Assembly: GCA_030614035.1 (NCBI GenBank)
Contig: JAUWKW010000055.1
Location: forward strand, 1 to 7,857
Reading direction: 5' to 3'
DNA from: Chromatiales bacterium
Lineage (GTDB): Bacteria; Pseudomonadota; Gammaproteobacteria; Steroidobacterales; GCA-2729495
Length of the DNA stretch: 7,857 nucleotides
The notes beneath the pieces are model-generated. The model did no database searches. It saw only the letters and a list, made by a program, of their open reading frames with translations, and was not told the origin of the DNA. Of this stretch, positions 1-7,016 are shown one piece after another. How positions within the stretch are numbered: the stretch's first letter is position 1; each line of letters opens with the position of its first letter. The translations under genes and the position numbers were made by a program.

Positions 1-826
1 CAGCCTCCGGCACGACCGGCACGCTTGCCAGCGCTGGATCTACGCGGGAGTGATCGCGCATGTACCGCTTGACGATGCGGTCCTCCAGCGAGTGACAGCT
101 GCTGACACACAGGCGACCGCCGCTCTTGAGCGCATCGGGAAACTGCTCCCGGCACTGCCGCAATTCCTCCAACTCCTTATTAATGAAGATACGGCTGGCC
201 TGAAAAGTCTGGGTGGCCGGGTGCTTGCCCGGGCGCCGCTGCGGCACAGCTTGCTCGACGATGTTCGCCAGTTGCAAAGTGCTTCCGATTCTCTGTTTGC
301 CCCGCGCCACGCATATTGCGCGTGCAATGCGACGAGCCGACCTTTCCTCCCCGTACTGGGTGATGACCCGCGCGATTTCCCCTTGTTCCGCGGAATTGAT
401 CCATTCCGCTGCCGACGGTGTCGTCTCCGGGTCCATGCGCATATCTAACGGGCCATCAGTCCGAAAGCTGAAGCCGCGGTCGGGATCTTCCAACTGCGGC
501 GTTGACACGCCGAGGTCGACGACAACCCCGTCGACTGCGCCGTATACCTGATGCGCCGTCAAAGCCTCACCCAGCTGTCCGAAGTTGGCTTGCTGAACCG
601 TCAAGCGTGGCTCCTCGCGCACAAGGTTTGCTCCTTCCCGCACTGCTTCCGGATCCCTGTCAAAAGCCAGAAGGCGACCACTTGGACCGAGCTTCGCCAG
701 CATCGCCCGGCTGTGGCCGCCGCGGCCAAAAGTCGCGTCTACGTAGAGGCCGTCTGCCTGTATGGCCAGATGCCGTACCACCTCATCCACAAGCACAGGA
801 ACATGCTTATCCACCCCTGCGCGCAT
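1..826 (-). CDS. rsmH: 16S rRNA (cytosine1402-N4)-methyltransferase RsmH, 3' end outside window
   Basis: RsmH uses S-adenosylmethionine to methylate N4 of C1402 in the decoding centre of 16S rRNA. I translated the minus strand from 826 to the left edge and it stays open for 275 codons with no frameshift; the family is usually about 310 residues, so a short C-terminus is missing. Seen: SAM motif VDATFGRGGHS at residues 29-39, FDRDP at 54-58, DLGVSTPQLEDPDRGFSF at 103-120, PLDMRMD at 125-131, and HSLEDR at 245-250. The residue before that histidine is Cys244, where the family usually has Phe. ATG 826 was chosen because HVPVLVDE, the usual N-terminal motif, begins at residue 8. The Shine-Dalgarno is poor: an AAGGG lies 15 bases upstream. 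TTG 841 and GTG 814 are less likely alternatives. The gene follows mraZ after 86 bases, a gap containing a small CCGAC/GTCGG hairpin (863-876), and is presumably co-transcribed with it. Confidence 0.96.
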   Translation of the reverse strand, partial: MRAGVDKHVPVLVDEVVRHLAIQADGLYVDATFGRGGHSRAMLAKLGPSGRLLAFDRDPEAVREGANLVREEPRLTVQQANFGQLGEALTAHQVYGAVDGVVVDLGVSTPQLEDPDRGFSFRTDGPLDMRMDPETTPSAAEWINSAEQGEIARVITQYGEERSARRIARAICVARGKQRIGSTLQLANIVEQAVPQRRPGKHPATQTFQASRIFINKELEELRQCREQFPDALKSGGRLCVSSCHSLEDRIVKRYMRDHSRVDPALASVPVVPEA

Positions 827-912
827 ATGCGATTGCGACAACCCTTCGTGGTGCTCGCCACACCGACCCCTGTCGGCACCCACGTTTGAAACCGGACCAA
901 CCGGATTCGCCG

Positions 913-1368
913 TTAAATCAGCAGGGACTCCAATTCCTCGGGCAGTTCCAGCCCGTCGCCGGACGTCCCGGTGAGCCACTCCTCACGTCGTTCATTCCAG
1001 CGCGTCTCGTCCCAGAGTTCGAACTTGACACCCTGGCCGAGCAACATCGCCTGCCGGTCCAGGCCCGCAAATTCCCGCAGTTCCCTCGGAATCAGAATCC
1101 GCCCGTGTCCATCCAGTTCGAGTTCTGCAGCGTGTCCCACCATTATTCTTTGTAAACGCCGGATCTGAGGCTTGGTTCCCGGGAGCTTCATCAGGCGCCG
1201 CTCCATGTCCTCCCAGTCCGGCAGCGGGTAAATGAGCAAACAGTAGTCCTGGTCGATCGTACAAATAAGGTGCCCGTCGGAACGGCTAATGATCCGGTCC
1301 CGATAACGCGCCGGAATCGCCATCCTCCCTTTTGCATCCAGGGTGACCTTTGTTGCACCACGAAACAT
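913..1368 (-). CDS. mraZ: Transcriptional regulator / division protein MraZ
   Basis: MraZ is an AbrB-like DNA-binding protein that forms a ring and represses the mra (dcw) promoter from which it is expressed. The 151-residue product is the usual length. It holds two SpoVT-AbrB-type halves, each with the hallmark DxxGR turn: LDAKGR at residues 10-15 and LDGHGR at 85-90, each followed by a short hydrophobic-proline strand (MAIPARYR, ILIPREL). The start MFRGAT is the canonical MraZ N-terminus, which fixes ATG 1368 even though no good Shine-Dalgarno precedes it. It is the first gene after the promoter at 1421-1450 and is followed by rsmH, the standard start of the division and cell wall cluster. 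Autoregulation is likely from the operator repeats at 1388-1411. Confidence 0.97.
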   Translation of the reverse strand: MFRGATKVTLDAKGRMAIPARYRDRIISRSDGHLICTIDQDYCLLIYPLPDWEDMERRLMKLPGTKPQIRRLQRIMVGHAAELELDGHGRILIPRELREFAGLDRQAMLLGQGVKFELWDETRWNERREEWLTGTSGDGLELPEELESLLI

Positions 1369-1387
1369 CCGTGACCGGACAATTTAG

Positions 1388-1411
1388 CCCATTTCCTCCC
1401 ACTTTTTGCCA
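1388..1411 (-). promoter_or_regulatory. MraZ operator (three 10-bp-spaced repeats)
   Basis: Read on the minus strand, TGGC (1408-1411), TGGG (1398-1401) and TGGG (1388-1391) occur at exact 10-bp intervals, the first two as GTGGC and GTGGG. Direct TGGGN repeats separated by 5 bases are the known E. coli MraZ binding site. They lie just downstream of the -10 box and overlap the expected transcription start and early leader, a suitable position for repression. The outermost repeat has one deviation (C for G). Confidence 0.85.
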
Positions 1412-1420
1412 CTTTTCAAC

Positions 1421-1450
1421 ACTATAGAAAGGCGCGCGCCCTACTGTCAA
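1421..1450 (-). promoter_or_regulatory. Sigma70 promoter of mraZ-rsmH (dcw promoter)
   Basis: Minus strand: perfect -35 TTGACA at 1445-1450, an 18-bp spacer rich in GC, and -10 TATAGT at 1421-1426 (5 of 6 to consensus). The expected start is near 1413-1415, giving a leader of about 45 bases before the mraZ ATG and placing the MraZ operator at the start site. Confidence 0.8.
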
Positions 1451-1670
1451 CCGAACCCGGCGAATAATTCTTTAAGGACAGCCACTTAGCCGTGGTTTCG
1501 CGGTTCAATCCGGGTTCGATCGGGGCCACCAAGGCCACTAAATCAGGGTGTTACGTCGGCTTTCGGAACTGCTAGTGAGGATCAGTCCGGCGGCGAACGC
1601 AGCTGCTGTGTTGGCCTCGGATGACGATGGCTGACACCGATCTGCGCCAGCCCATCAAGGCCCACGGCGG
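1451..1670. other. Intergenic region between rnpB and the mraZ promoter, no gene seen
   Basis: About 220 bases contain no convincing coding sequence on either strand. Read on the minus strand, the direction of all neighbours, there are possible hairpins: GGCTGGC/GTCAGCC at 1629-1652 (7 pairs including one G-U, 10-base loop), and CGGACTG/CAGTTCCG at 1564-1589 (7 pairs with one bulged T). None is followed by a T-run, so a standard terminator for rnpB is not visible. The 9-bp inverted repeat at 1452-1518 is listed separately. The plus-strand text near 1511-1531 resembles a tRNA 3' end but has no matching T-stem. Confidence 0.6.
1452..1518. repeat. 9-bp perfect inverted repeat upstream of the mraZ promoter
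   Basis: CGAACCCGG at 1452-1460 is exactly complementary to CCGGGTTCG at 1510-1518, with 49 bases between. The enclosed stretch has a small CCAC/GTGG hairpin of its own and an A+T-rich segment (GAATAATTC). One arm ends one base from the mraZ -35 box. As minus-strand RNA it could close a stem before the promoter; as DNA it could be a regulator site. No function is known to me. Confidence 0.4.
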
Positions 1671-1671
1671 A

Positions 1672-2046
1672 TGGTGGAGTCGGCCGGTAAGCCGGGTTCT
1701 GTCGTGGGCAATCATTCATCTGGGGCCGCCGTCACCGACGGCCTCAAGCGACCTACCCGGGAGTCCCTGCGGACGCGGGCACCCGTCGCAGAACGACGAG
1801 TCCACTCCCCTATTTGGTCTTGCTCCGGGTGGGGTTTACCGTGCCGCGGCATGTTACCAGCCGCGCGGTGCGCTCTTACCGCACCTTTTCACCCTTACCC
1901 CGCATTGCGAGGCGGTATATTTTCTGTGGCACTTTCCGTGGGCTCACGCCCCCCAGGCGTTACCTGGCACCCTGTCCGCCGGAGCCCGGACTTTCCTCCC
2001 GATCGCGCCGTTAAGCGTCACCGGGCGATTGCCTAGCCGACTCCGG
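1672..2046 (-). ncRNA. rnpB: RNase P RNA, bacterial type A
   Basis: This is the catalytic RNA of RNase P, which removes 5' leaders from precursor tRNAs. Universal core segments are read directly on the minus strand: GAGGAAAGTCC (P4 5' side, 1988-1998), ACAGAACCCGGCTTA (P4 3' side, ACAGAA at 1697-1702), GGTGCCAGGTAACGCCTGG, GGTAAGGGTGAAA, GGTGCGGTAAGAGCGCACC, and CACCCGGAGCAAGACC. The GGGTAGG motif holding the GGU that pairs with the tRNA CCA end is intact (GGU at 1755-1757). Terminal helix P1 is a perfect 9-bp pairing, GGAGTCGGC (2036-2044) with GCCGACTCC (1676-1684), and P2 pairs GGCAATC with GATTGCC. These helices set the ends to within a few bases; the length of about 375 is close to E. 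coli M1 RNA (377). It lies between rsmI and mraZ in the same direction. Confidence 0.98.
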
Positions 2047-2051
2047 AATCC

Positions 2052-2080
2052 ACCATAGATGTGCTGTCGTGAATCCGCAA
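2052..2080 (-). promoter_or_regulatory. Candidate rnpB promoter
   Basis: Minus strand: -35 TTGCGG (2075-2080), 17-bp spacer, -10 TATGGT (2052-2057). A start 7 or so bases downstream falls at about 2044-2046, exactly where helix P1 of the RNase P RNA begins, which supports the assignment although both boxes are imperfect (3 of 6 and 4 of 6). Confidence 0.55.
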
Positions 2081-2096
2081 CCGCGGTTTAGCGGTT
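2079..2096. other. Small hairpin at the end of rsmI
   Basis: AACCGC (2079-2084) and GCGGTT (2091-2096) form a 6-bp stem with a 6-base loop holding the rsmI stop codon; AACCGCGGTT (2079-2088) is also a 10-bp palindrome. On the minus strand no T-run follows, so it is not a standard terminator for rsmI. A T-run follows only on the plus strand, where no gene lies upstream. It touches the -35 box of the candidate rnpB promoter. Confidence 0.35.
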
Positions 2097-2954
2097 TTTC
2101 TCACCGCCGGCAAGCTGACGTCGCAAGACCGCGATCCGGTACGCCGCCCGGCGTGAAACGCCGGTGATGCGCGCAGCAATGGCGGCCGCACGAGTGGCTG
2201 AATGATCTTCCAGCAAAATGTCCAGCACCCGTTCGAGTTCCAAAGCCTGGGGCTCGGCCGGGGTGCTGCAACCGGCCACGATGACGGTCAATTCGCCTTT
2301 GCTGCTTCCCGCATCAGTGCGAATGGCGGTAATCACCTCCGCGAGCGTGCCACGATAAACCGTCTCGTTTAGTTTCGTCAGTTCACGGGCGACGGCAGCA
2401 GGCCGATCGGAACCAAACAGCTCGGCCAGATCTTTCAGAGTATCCCGGATGCGGTGCACGGACTCGAATAACACCAGGGTTTCTGGCACGCGGCTAAGCT
2501 CGGCCAGCCGTTTTCTTCGGCCGGCTCGCGAGGCGGGCAAAAAAGCTTCGAACCGAAACCGATCCGTCGGCAGACCCGCCACTGACAGCGCTGCAACAAC
2601 TGCGCTGCAGCCGGGCACCGGACTGACCGGCAGTCCGTGTTCCCGTGCCGCGGCAAGCAAACGATAGCCCGGGTCGCTGAGCAACGGTGTACCGGCATCG
2701 CTGACCAGCGCAATATCGGCCCCTGCTTCGAGACGCTCGATGATTTGCGGCACCCGTTTTGATTCGTTGTGCTCATGACACGACAGCAATCGCGTGTTTA
2801 TCCCGAAATGGGTTAGCAATCGCCCGGTGCGACGGGTATCCTCGGCGGCGATCAGTTCCACCGATGCGAGAATTTCACGTGCCCGTGGACTGATATCATC
2901 CAGATTGCCAATTGGCGTGGCGACGACATAAAGGATTCCGGAATCGACGGCCAC
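2088..2954 (-). CDS. rsmI: 16S rRNA (cytidine1402-2'-O)-methyltransferase RsmI
   Basis: RsmI (YraL) methylates the ribose 2'-OH of 16S C1402 using SAM, complementing the base methylation by RsmH encoded 1.3 kb away. The 288-residue product is full length. Seen: VATPIGNLDD at residues 11-20, AEDTRRTG at 37-44, SDAGTPLLSDPGYRL at 85-99, PGCSAVVAALSVAGLP at 114-129, FLPASRAGRRKRL at 138-150, FESVHR at 163-168, ELTKLNETVYRG at 191-202 and KGELTVIV at 219-226, all family motifs of the tetrapyrrole-methylase fold. A short helical C-terminal segment (about 252-278, SATRAAAIAARITGVSRRAAY) fits the RsmI HTH domain. The GTG start at 2954 is fixed by a GAGGT ribosome site at 2961-2965, six bases upstream, and an in-frame TGA 12 bases upstream. 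Divergent from lpoA with 24 bases between starts, so its promoter must sit inside lpoA. Confidence 0.97.
   Translation of the reverse strand: MAVDSGILYVVATPIGNLDDISPRAREILASVELIAAEDTRRTGRLLTHFGINTRLLSCHEHNESKRVPQIIERLEAGADIALVSDAGTPLLSDPGYRLLAAAREHGLPVSPVPGCSAVVAALSVAGLPTDRFRFEAFLPASRAGRRKRLAELSRVPETLVLFESVHRIRDTLKDLAELFGSDRPAAVARELTKLNETVYRGTLAEVITAIRTDAGSSKGELTVIVAGCSTPAEPQALELERVLDILLEDHSATRAAAIAARITGVSRRAAYRIAVLRRQLAGGEKNR
2905..2932 (+). promoter_or_regulatory. Candidate promoter of the lpoA-yraN-diaA operon, inside rsmI
   Basis: Plus strand: TTGCCA (2905-2910, 5 of 6 to the -35 consensus), 16-bp spacer, CATAAA (2927-2932, 4 of 6). It would give a leader of about 40 bases before ATG 2979. 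The 24-base gap between the two divergent starts leaves no room for a promoter outside coding sequence, so an internal site such as this is expected, but this particular match is only moderate. Confidence 0.3.
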
Positions 2955-2978
2955 GGCCGCACCTCACTGTTGACGAGC

Positions 2979-4916
2979 ATGAACGAAGCAGTCGACCACC
3001 TCGGCCAATCTGCCGCTAGTGTTGCCCCCAGACTTACCGGCAGAGTTCGTTCGTATCGAATCGCTACTCTGCTTGTCCTCATTCTGACTGCTGCTTGTGT
3101 ATCTCTACAAGCGCCGGATGAGGACTACGCGGCGGGCATCGCCCAGCAATTGTCCAAACGCGGCGATCACACTGCTGCAAGCCGCCAGTATCTGGAACTT
3201 GCGGCGCAAGCATCGGGGCATGCCCGTCAGCGATACCTGATTCTCGCCGCCCGTGAACTTTACTCAGCCAACGACATGACCGGTGCAGGCAGAATCCTCG
3301 ATCAGGTCGAAGGTTCACTGGATGCCACGAATTTGCCGCTGTGGGCGCAGGTATCGGCCGAGGTCCGGCTGGCCAGCGGGCAGCCCGAGCGAGCTCTCGC
3401 CGCGCTGGACCGGGTCGACAACATCGAGCAATCGCAAAACGCCACGCAACTGCTGTTGCTCAGAGGAGAAGCCTTGTTTCGGCTCGGAAGGGCCGAGGAA
3501 GCGATTATGGCGCTGCTGGAACGGGAAGCCCGGCTAAGCACGCCGACGGAGGTGACGGAAAACCAGCGCTCGATCTGGGGCGGCCTGCAGACTTCCGGCG
3601 CCACGTTGCCGCTGGCACCCGGCGTGTTCCCGGACGATCCGCTGGTCGCTGGCTGGCTGGAATTGGGCTATCTGGCTTATTCCGGACGCAGCGAACCGGC
3701 GCAGCTCAGGCAGAACCTGGAACAGTGGCGCTTGCAGAATCCTGGCCATCCCGCCAGCGGTGTGCTGTTGCAAGAAGTACTTGATAACCTCGATGCGTTA
3801 ATGAACTACCCCCGTCACACTGCGTTGCTGCTACCACTGACGGGGCGCCAGCAATTCCAGGCCGAGGCGATACGGGACGGTTTCCTGGCAGCGCACTTCA
3901 GCCTGCAGGGCCTGCCCACGCGGCCCGAAATTTCCATATATGACACCGGCCGGTTAACCCCCGCTGAAGCCTATCGGCGCGCTATCGTCGACGGTGTCGA
4001 CTTCATCGTGGGTCCACTGCTGAAAGAATCGGTTGTTGAGGTTGCCCGTGAGGCGGGCCAGACGACAACCCTGGCACTGAACTTCCTGCCTGATTATCGG
4101 CGAACACCCGGCCGTTTTTATCAGTTTGCCTTGTCGCCGGAAGACGAAGCCCGCCAGACAGCGGAGCGGGCAGTCGCTGAGGGGCACCGCAATGCCCTGG
4201 CACTGGCACCCGACAGCGATTGGGGGCAGCGCATGCTGACAAGCTTCGCCGCGGAGCTGGAATCCCGCGATGGCCAACTGCTGGATTCGGTACTCTACGA
4301 AGCGAACTCGCAGGATTTTTCTTCTGCTATCCGCGGGCTATTGTTGCTCGATGAAAGTTCCGCACGGCAGCAGCGACTTAGAGCGAATCTTGGTCAAGAG
4401 CTGGAATATGAGCCACGCCGGCGCGAAGACGTGGACCTAATATTCGTCGCAGCAAATGCGAGAACGGCAAAACAGATTCGCCCGCAGCTGCGATATCATT
4501 ACGCTGGCAATATTCCGACCTACGCAACGTCGGCGATTTTCCAGCTTGGGTCAAGCAACAACTCCGATCTGAACGGCATCATGTTTCCCGATATCCCCTG
4601 GCTGATCGACCCGGACCCAGTGGCCCGTGAATTGCAGCAAACGCTGGGCCGGCATTGGGCCGGCCAGGCGGATCGGCGCAGCCGCCTGTACGCGATGGGA
4701 TATGACACGTACCGGTTAATGCCTTTGCTGAACGGAGAGGTTCACAGGCTGGTCGCGCCGATGGCCGGCATGACCGGTCAGCTCTACATGGACGACAACG
4801 GGCGCTTGCACCGGAAGCTGAGCTGGGCCCGTATCGAGCGTGGCCGGCCACGGCTGCTTCCGGATTTGCCGACGCCGCTAGCGGGCGACATCGATACGGC
4901 CATGACCGAGAACTGA
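2979..4916 (+). CDS. lpoA: Penicillin-binding protein activator LpoA (outer-membrane lipoprotein)
   Basis: LpoA (YraM) is an outer-membrane lipoprotein that reaches through the periplasm and activates the peptidoglycan synthase PBP1A. The 645-residue product is close to the E. coli length (678). A basic stretch (RVRSYR, 22-27) and hydrophobic core lead to a lipobox LTAAC with Cys40 as lipidation site; Val at +2 fits outer-membrane sorting. Residues about 45-270 are alpha-helical and alanine-leucine rich, like the TPR-type N-domain. From about 279 (TALLLPLTGRQQFQAEAIRDG) the periplasmic-binding-protein-like C-domain begins, with VDFIVGPLLKESV, FYQFALSPEDEARQTA, ADSDWG-type and DLIFVAANARTAKQIRPQL segments, and LYAMGYDTYRL near the end. 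The signal peptide is long (39 residues). TTG 2970 would add three residues; no nearer in-frame start exists before the lipobox, and neither start has a strong ribosome site. First gene of an operon with yraN and diaA. Confidence 0.93.
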   Translation: MNEAVDHLGQSAASVAPRLTGRVRSYRIATLLVLILTAACVSLQAPDEDYAAGIAQQLSKRGDHTAASRQYLELAAQASGHARQRYLILAARELYSANDMTGAGRILDQVEGSLDATNLPLWAQVSAEVRLASGQPERALAALDRVDNIEQSQNATQLLLLRGEALFRLGRAEEAIMALLEREARLSTPTEVTENQRSIWGGLQTSGATLPLAPGVFPDDPLVAGWLELGYLAYSGRSEPAQLRQNLEQWRLQNPGHPASGVLLQEVLDNLDALMNYPRHTALLLPLTGRQQFQAEAIRDGFLAAHFSLQGLPTRPEISIYDTGRLTPAEAYRRAIVDGVDFIVGPLLKESVVEVAREAGQTTTLALNFLPDYRRTPGRFYQFALSPEDEARQTAERAVAEGHRNALALAPDSDWGQRMLTSFAAELESRDGQLLDSVLYEANSQDFSSAIRGLLLLDESSARQQRLRANLGQELEYEPRRREDVDLIFVAANARTAKQIRPQLRYHYAGNIPTYATSAIFQLGSSNNSDLNGIMFPDIPWLIDPDPVARELQQTLGRHWAGQADRRSRLYAMGYDTYRLMPLLNGEVHRLVAPMAGMTGQLYMDDNGRLHRKLSWARIERGRPRLLPDLPTPLAGDIDTAMTEN

Positions 4917-4922
4917 CGCCGC

Positions 4923-5919
<997 letters not shown>

Positions 5920-5942
5920 TGCCGTGTTAGCGAACGTCCGCG

Positions 5943-6353
5943 CTACTTGACGACCCGCAGATCCGGCTTGCCGGGCGAAACCGAGGCGGGCCCTTCTGCG
6001 TCCTGGACACCAGCGCCGAGCTTATCGTCAGAAGCATCATCGGAAAAGATCATCCCCTGACCGGACTCCTTCGCGTAAATCCCCAGCACGGCCTCAATCG
6101 GAAACGTGACCACGAACGAAGTACCACCAAATCTTGCTTCGAAAGAAATCACCTCGTCGCCAAGCTCCAGGTTCTTAGTCGCGGAATACCCGATATTGAG
6201 GATGATCTTACCGTGTTGCACATGCTGGTGCGGCACAACGACCTCCGGGCATTTGGCATCGACAACGACGTGCGGTGTTTGATCGTTTGCGGTCATCCAC
6301 TCATGCATTGCGCGCAATAAGTAGGGACGCTTGGAGCTAAGTTGTGTATCCAT
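5943..6353 (-). CDS. sspB: ClpXP protease specificity-enhancing factor SspB
   Basis: SspB binds ssrA-tagged peptides released from stalled ribosomes and hands them to the ClpXP protease. The 136-residue product has the substrate-binding domain in residues about 5-95 (KRPYLLRAMHEWM at 8-20, TPHVVVDA at 26-33, VPHQHVQHGKIILNI at 40-54, NLELGDEVISFEARFGG at 61-77, IEAVLGIYAKESGQG at 86-100). An acidic, flexible linker follows, then the C-terminal ClpX-binding motif PDLRVVK at 130-136, nearly identical to the E. coli PALRVVK. The linker is shorter than in E. coli (165 residues in total). It starts 17 bases after the sspA stop, has no strong ribosome site and is likely coupled to sspA. Its end converges on diaA with 23 bases between stop codons. 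Confidence 0.97.
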   Translation of the reverse strand: MDTQLSSKRPYLLRAMHEWMTANDQTPHVVVDAKCPEVVVPHQHVQHGKIILNIGYSATKNLELGDEVISFEARFGGTSFVVTFPIEAVLGIYAKESGQGMIFSDDASDDKLGAGVQDAEGPASVSPGKPDLRVVK

Positions 6354-6370
6354 GACAGGGGCGGGATGCG

Positions 6371-7000
6371 CTACTGCTGCATTTCGTGTTCGTGCTCAGT
6401 CAAACTCTCCCGAAACGACCTTCGCGAAAAAACTTCGTCCATATACCGAAGGATTGGTTGCGCCGGCCCATCGAGCTGTATCCCATACATGGGCAACCGC
6501 CAGAGTATTGGCGCGATAGTACAATCCACCAAAGAAAAATCATCGCTGAGAAAATACATTTTGGCCGCAAAAACATCGGCACTGGCCATAATACTTTCCT
6601 GAAGAATTTTCCGTGCGCGAGTAGCCTGCCGTCTCTCTGCCGCATCTTCAATTTGTTCGGCAAGGGAGTACCAGTCTTTTTCTATTCGGTACAGCGCAAG
6701 GCGAAACTGCGCACGGGTCACGGGATCCACGGGCATCAGTGGCGGATGTGGAAAGCGTTCATCCAGGTACTCGATGATCACCCGCGAGTCATACAGGACC
6801 AGGTCCCGGTCAACCAGCGTCGGTACACTATGGTACGGATTGAGGTCCAACAGGTCCTCTGGCATGTCAGCCCCTTCGATGGTGACTATTTCTATATTGA
6901 TGTTTTTCTCGGCCATCACCAGCCGAGTCCGATGGCTGTAAAAGCAAGTAGGACTTGAAAACAAAGTCATGACTGCTCGCCCGTCTGCCATGATTGCCAT
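6371..7000 (-). CDS. sspA: Stringent starvation protein A, SspA (GST fold)
   Basis: SspA is an RNA-polymerase-associated protein with a glutathione-S-transferase fold, needed for stationary-phase and acid stress responses and, in E. coli, for phage P1 late transcription. The 209-residue product is the usual length. The thioredoxin-like N-domain covers residues about 10-82 (MTLFSSPTCFYSHRTRLVMAEK start, NPYHSVPTLVDRDLVLYDSRVIIEYLDERF), followed by the conserved surface motif PHPPLMP at 84-90 and the helical C-domain (RIEKDWYSLAEQI, YFLSDDFSLVDCTIAPILWRLP). Cys19 sits in the glutaredoxin-like position (PTCFYSH), where E. coli SspA has Asp as I recall it. ATG 7000 is supported by an AGGAGG site 10 bases upstream; ATG at residue 4 is an alternative. 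First gene of sspA-sspB, downstream of cytochrome c1. Confidence 0.97.
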   Translation of the reverse strand: MAIMADGRAVMTLFSSPTCFYSHRTRLVMAEKNINIEIVTIEGADMPEDLLDLNPYHSVPTLVDRDLVLYDSRVIIEYLDERFPHPPLMPVDPVTRAQFRLALYRIEKDWYSLAEQIEDAAERRQATRARKILQESIMASADVFAAKMYFLSDDFSLVDCTIAPILWRLPMYGIQLDGPAQPILRYMDEVFSRRSFRESLTEHEHEMQQ

Positions 7001-7010
7001 GTTGCTGACT

Positions 7011-7016
7011 CCTCCT
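7011..7016 (-). promoter_or_regulatory. Strong ribosome binding site of sspA
   Basis: AGGAGG on the minus strand, 10 bases before ATG 7000. It is the only full Shine-Dalgarno match seen in front of any gene in this window. Confidence 0.75.

Noticed and set aside
1..826. rsmH seeming broken because no long minus-strand frame closes within the window
   Set aside because: Manual translation of the whole stretch is open and motif-complete; it only lacks its stop codon because the gene continues past the left edge.
502..1155. Plus-strand open frame of 217 codons
   Set aside because: It runs opposite rsmH and mraZ, is rich in Pro/Arg with no recognisable motif, and both minus-strand genes are clearly real.
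1500..1531. Possible tRNA 3' end (TTCGATC followed by GGGGCCACCA)
   Set aside because: The bases around the T-loop-like TTCGATC and TTCAATC do not form a 5-bp T-stem, and no upstream acceptor, D or anticodon arm matches. Most likely chance; an att-site remnant is not supported by any integrase or repeat.
1621..2058. Plus-strand open frames of 145, 121 and 66 codons
   Set aside because: They lie antisense to the RNase P RNA, whose conserved core explains the whole sequence. Frames of this kind are a well-known source of false hypothetical proteins.
3341..3784. Frame-shifted 147-codon open frame inside lpoA
   Set aside because: It is a G+C-driven shadow of lpoA, whose own frame carries the LpoA domains.
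5928..5945. TAGCG/CGCTA hairpin between the diaA and sspB stops as a bidirectional terminator
   Set aside because: Only 5 bp with an 8-base loop and no T-run on either strand; too weak to call.
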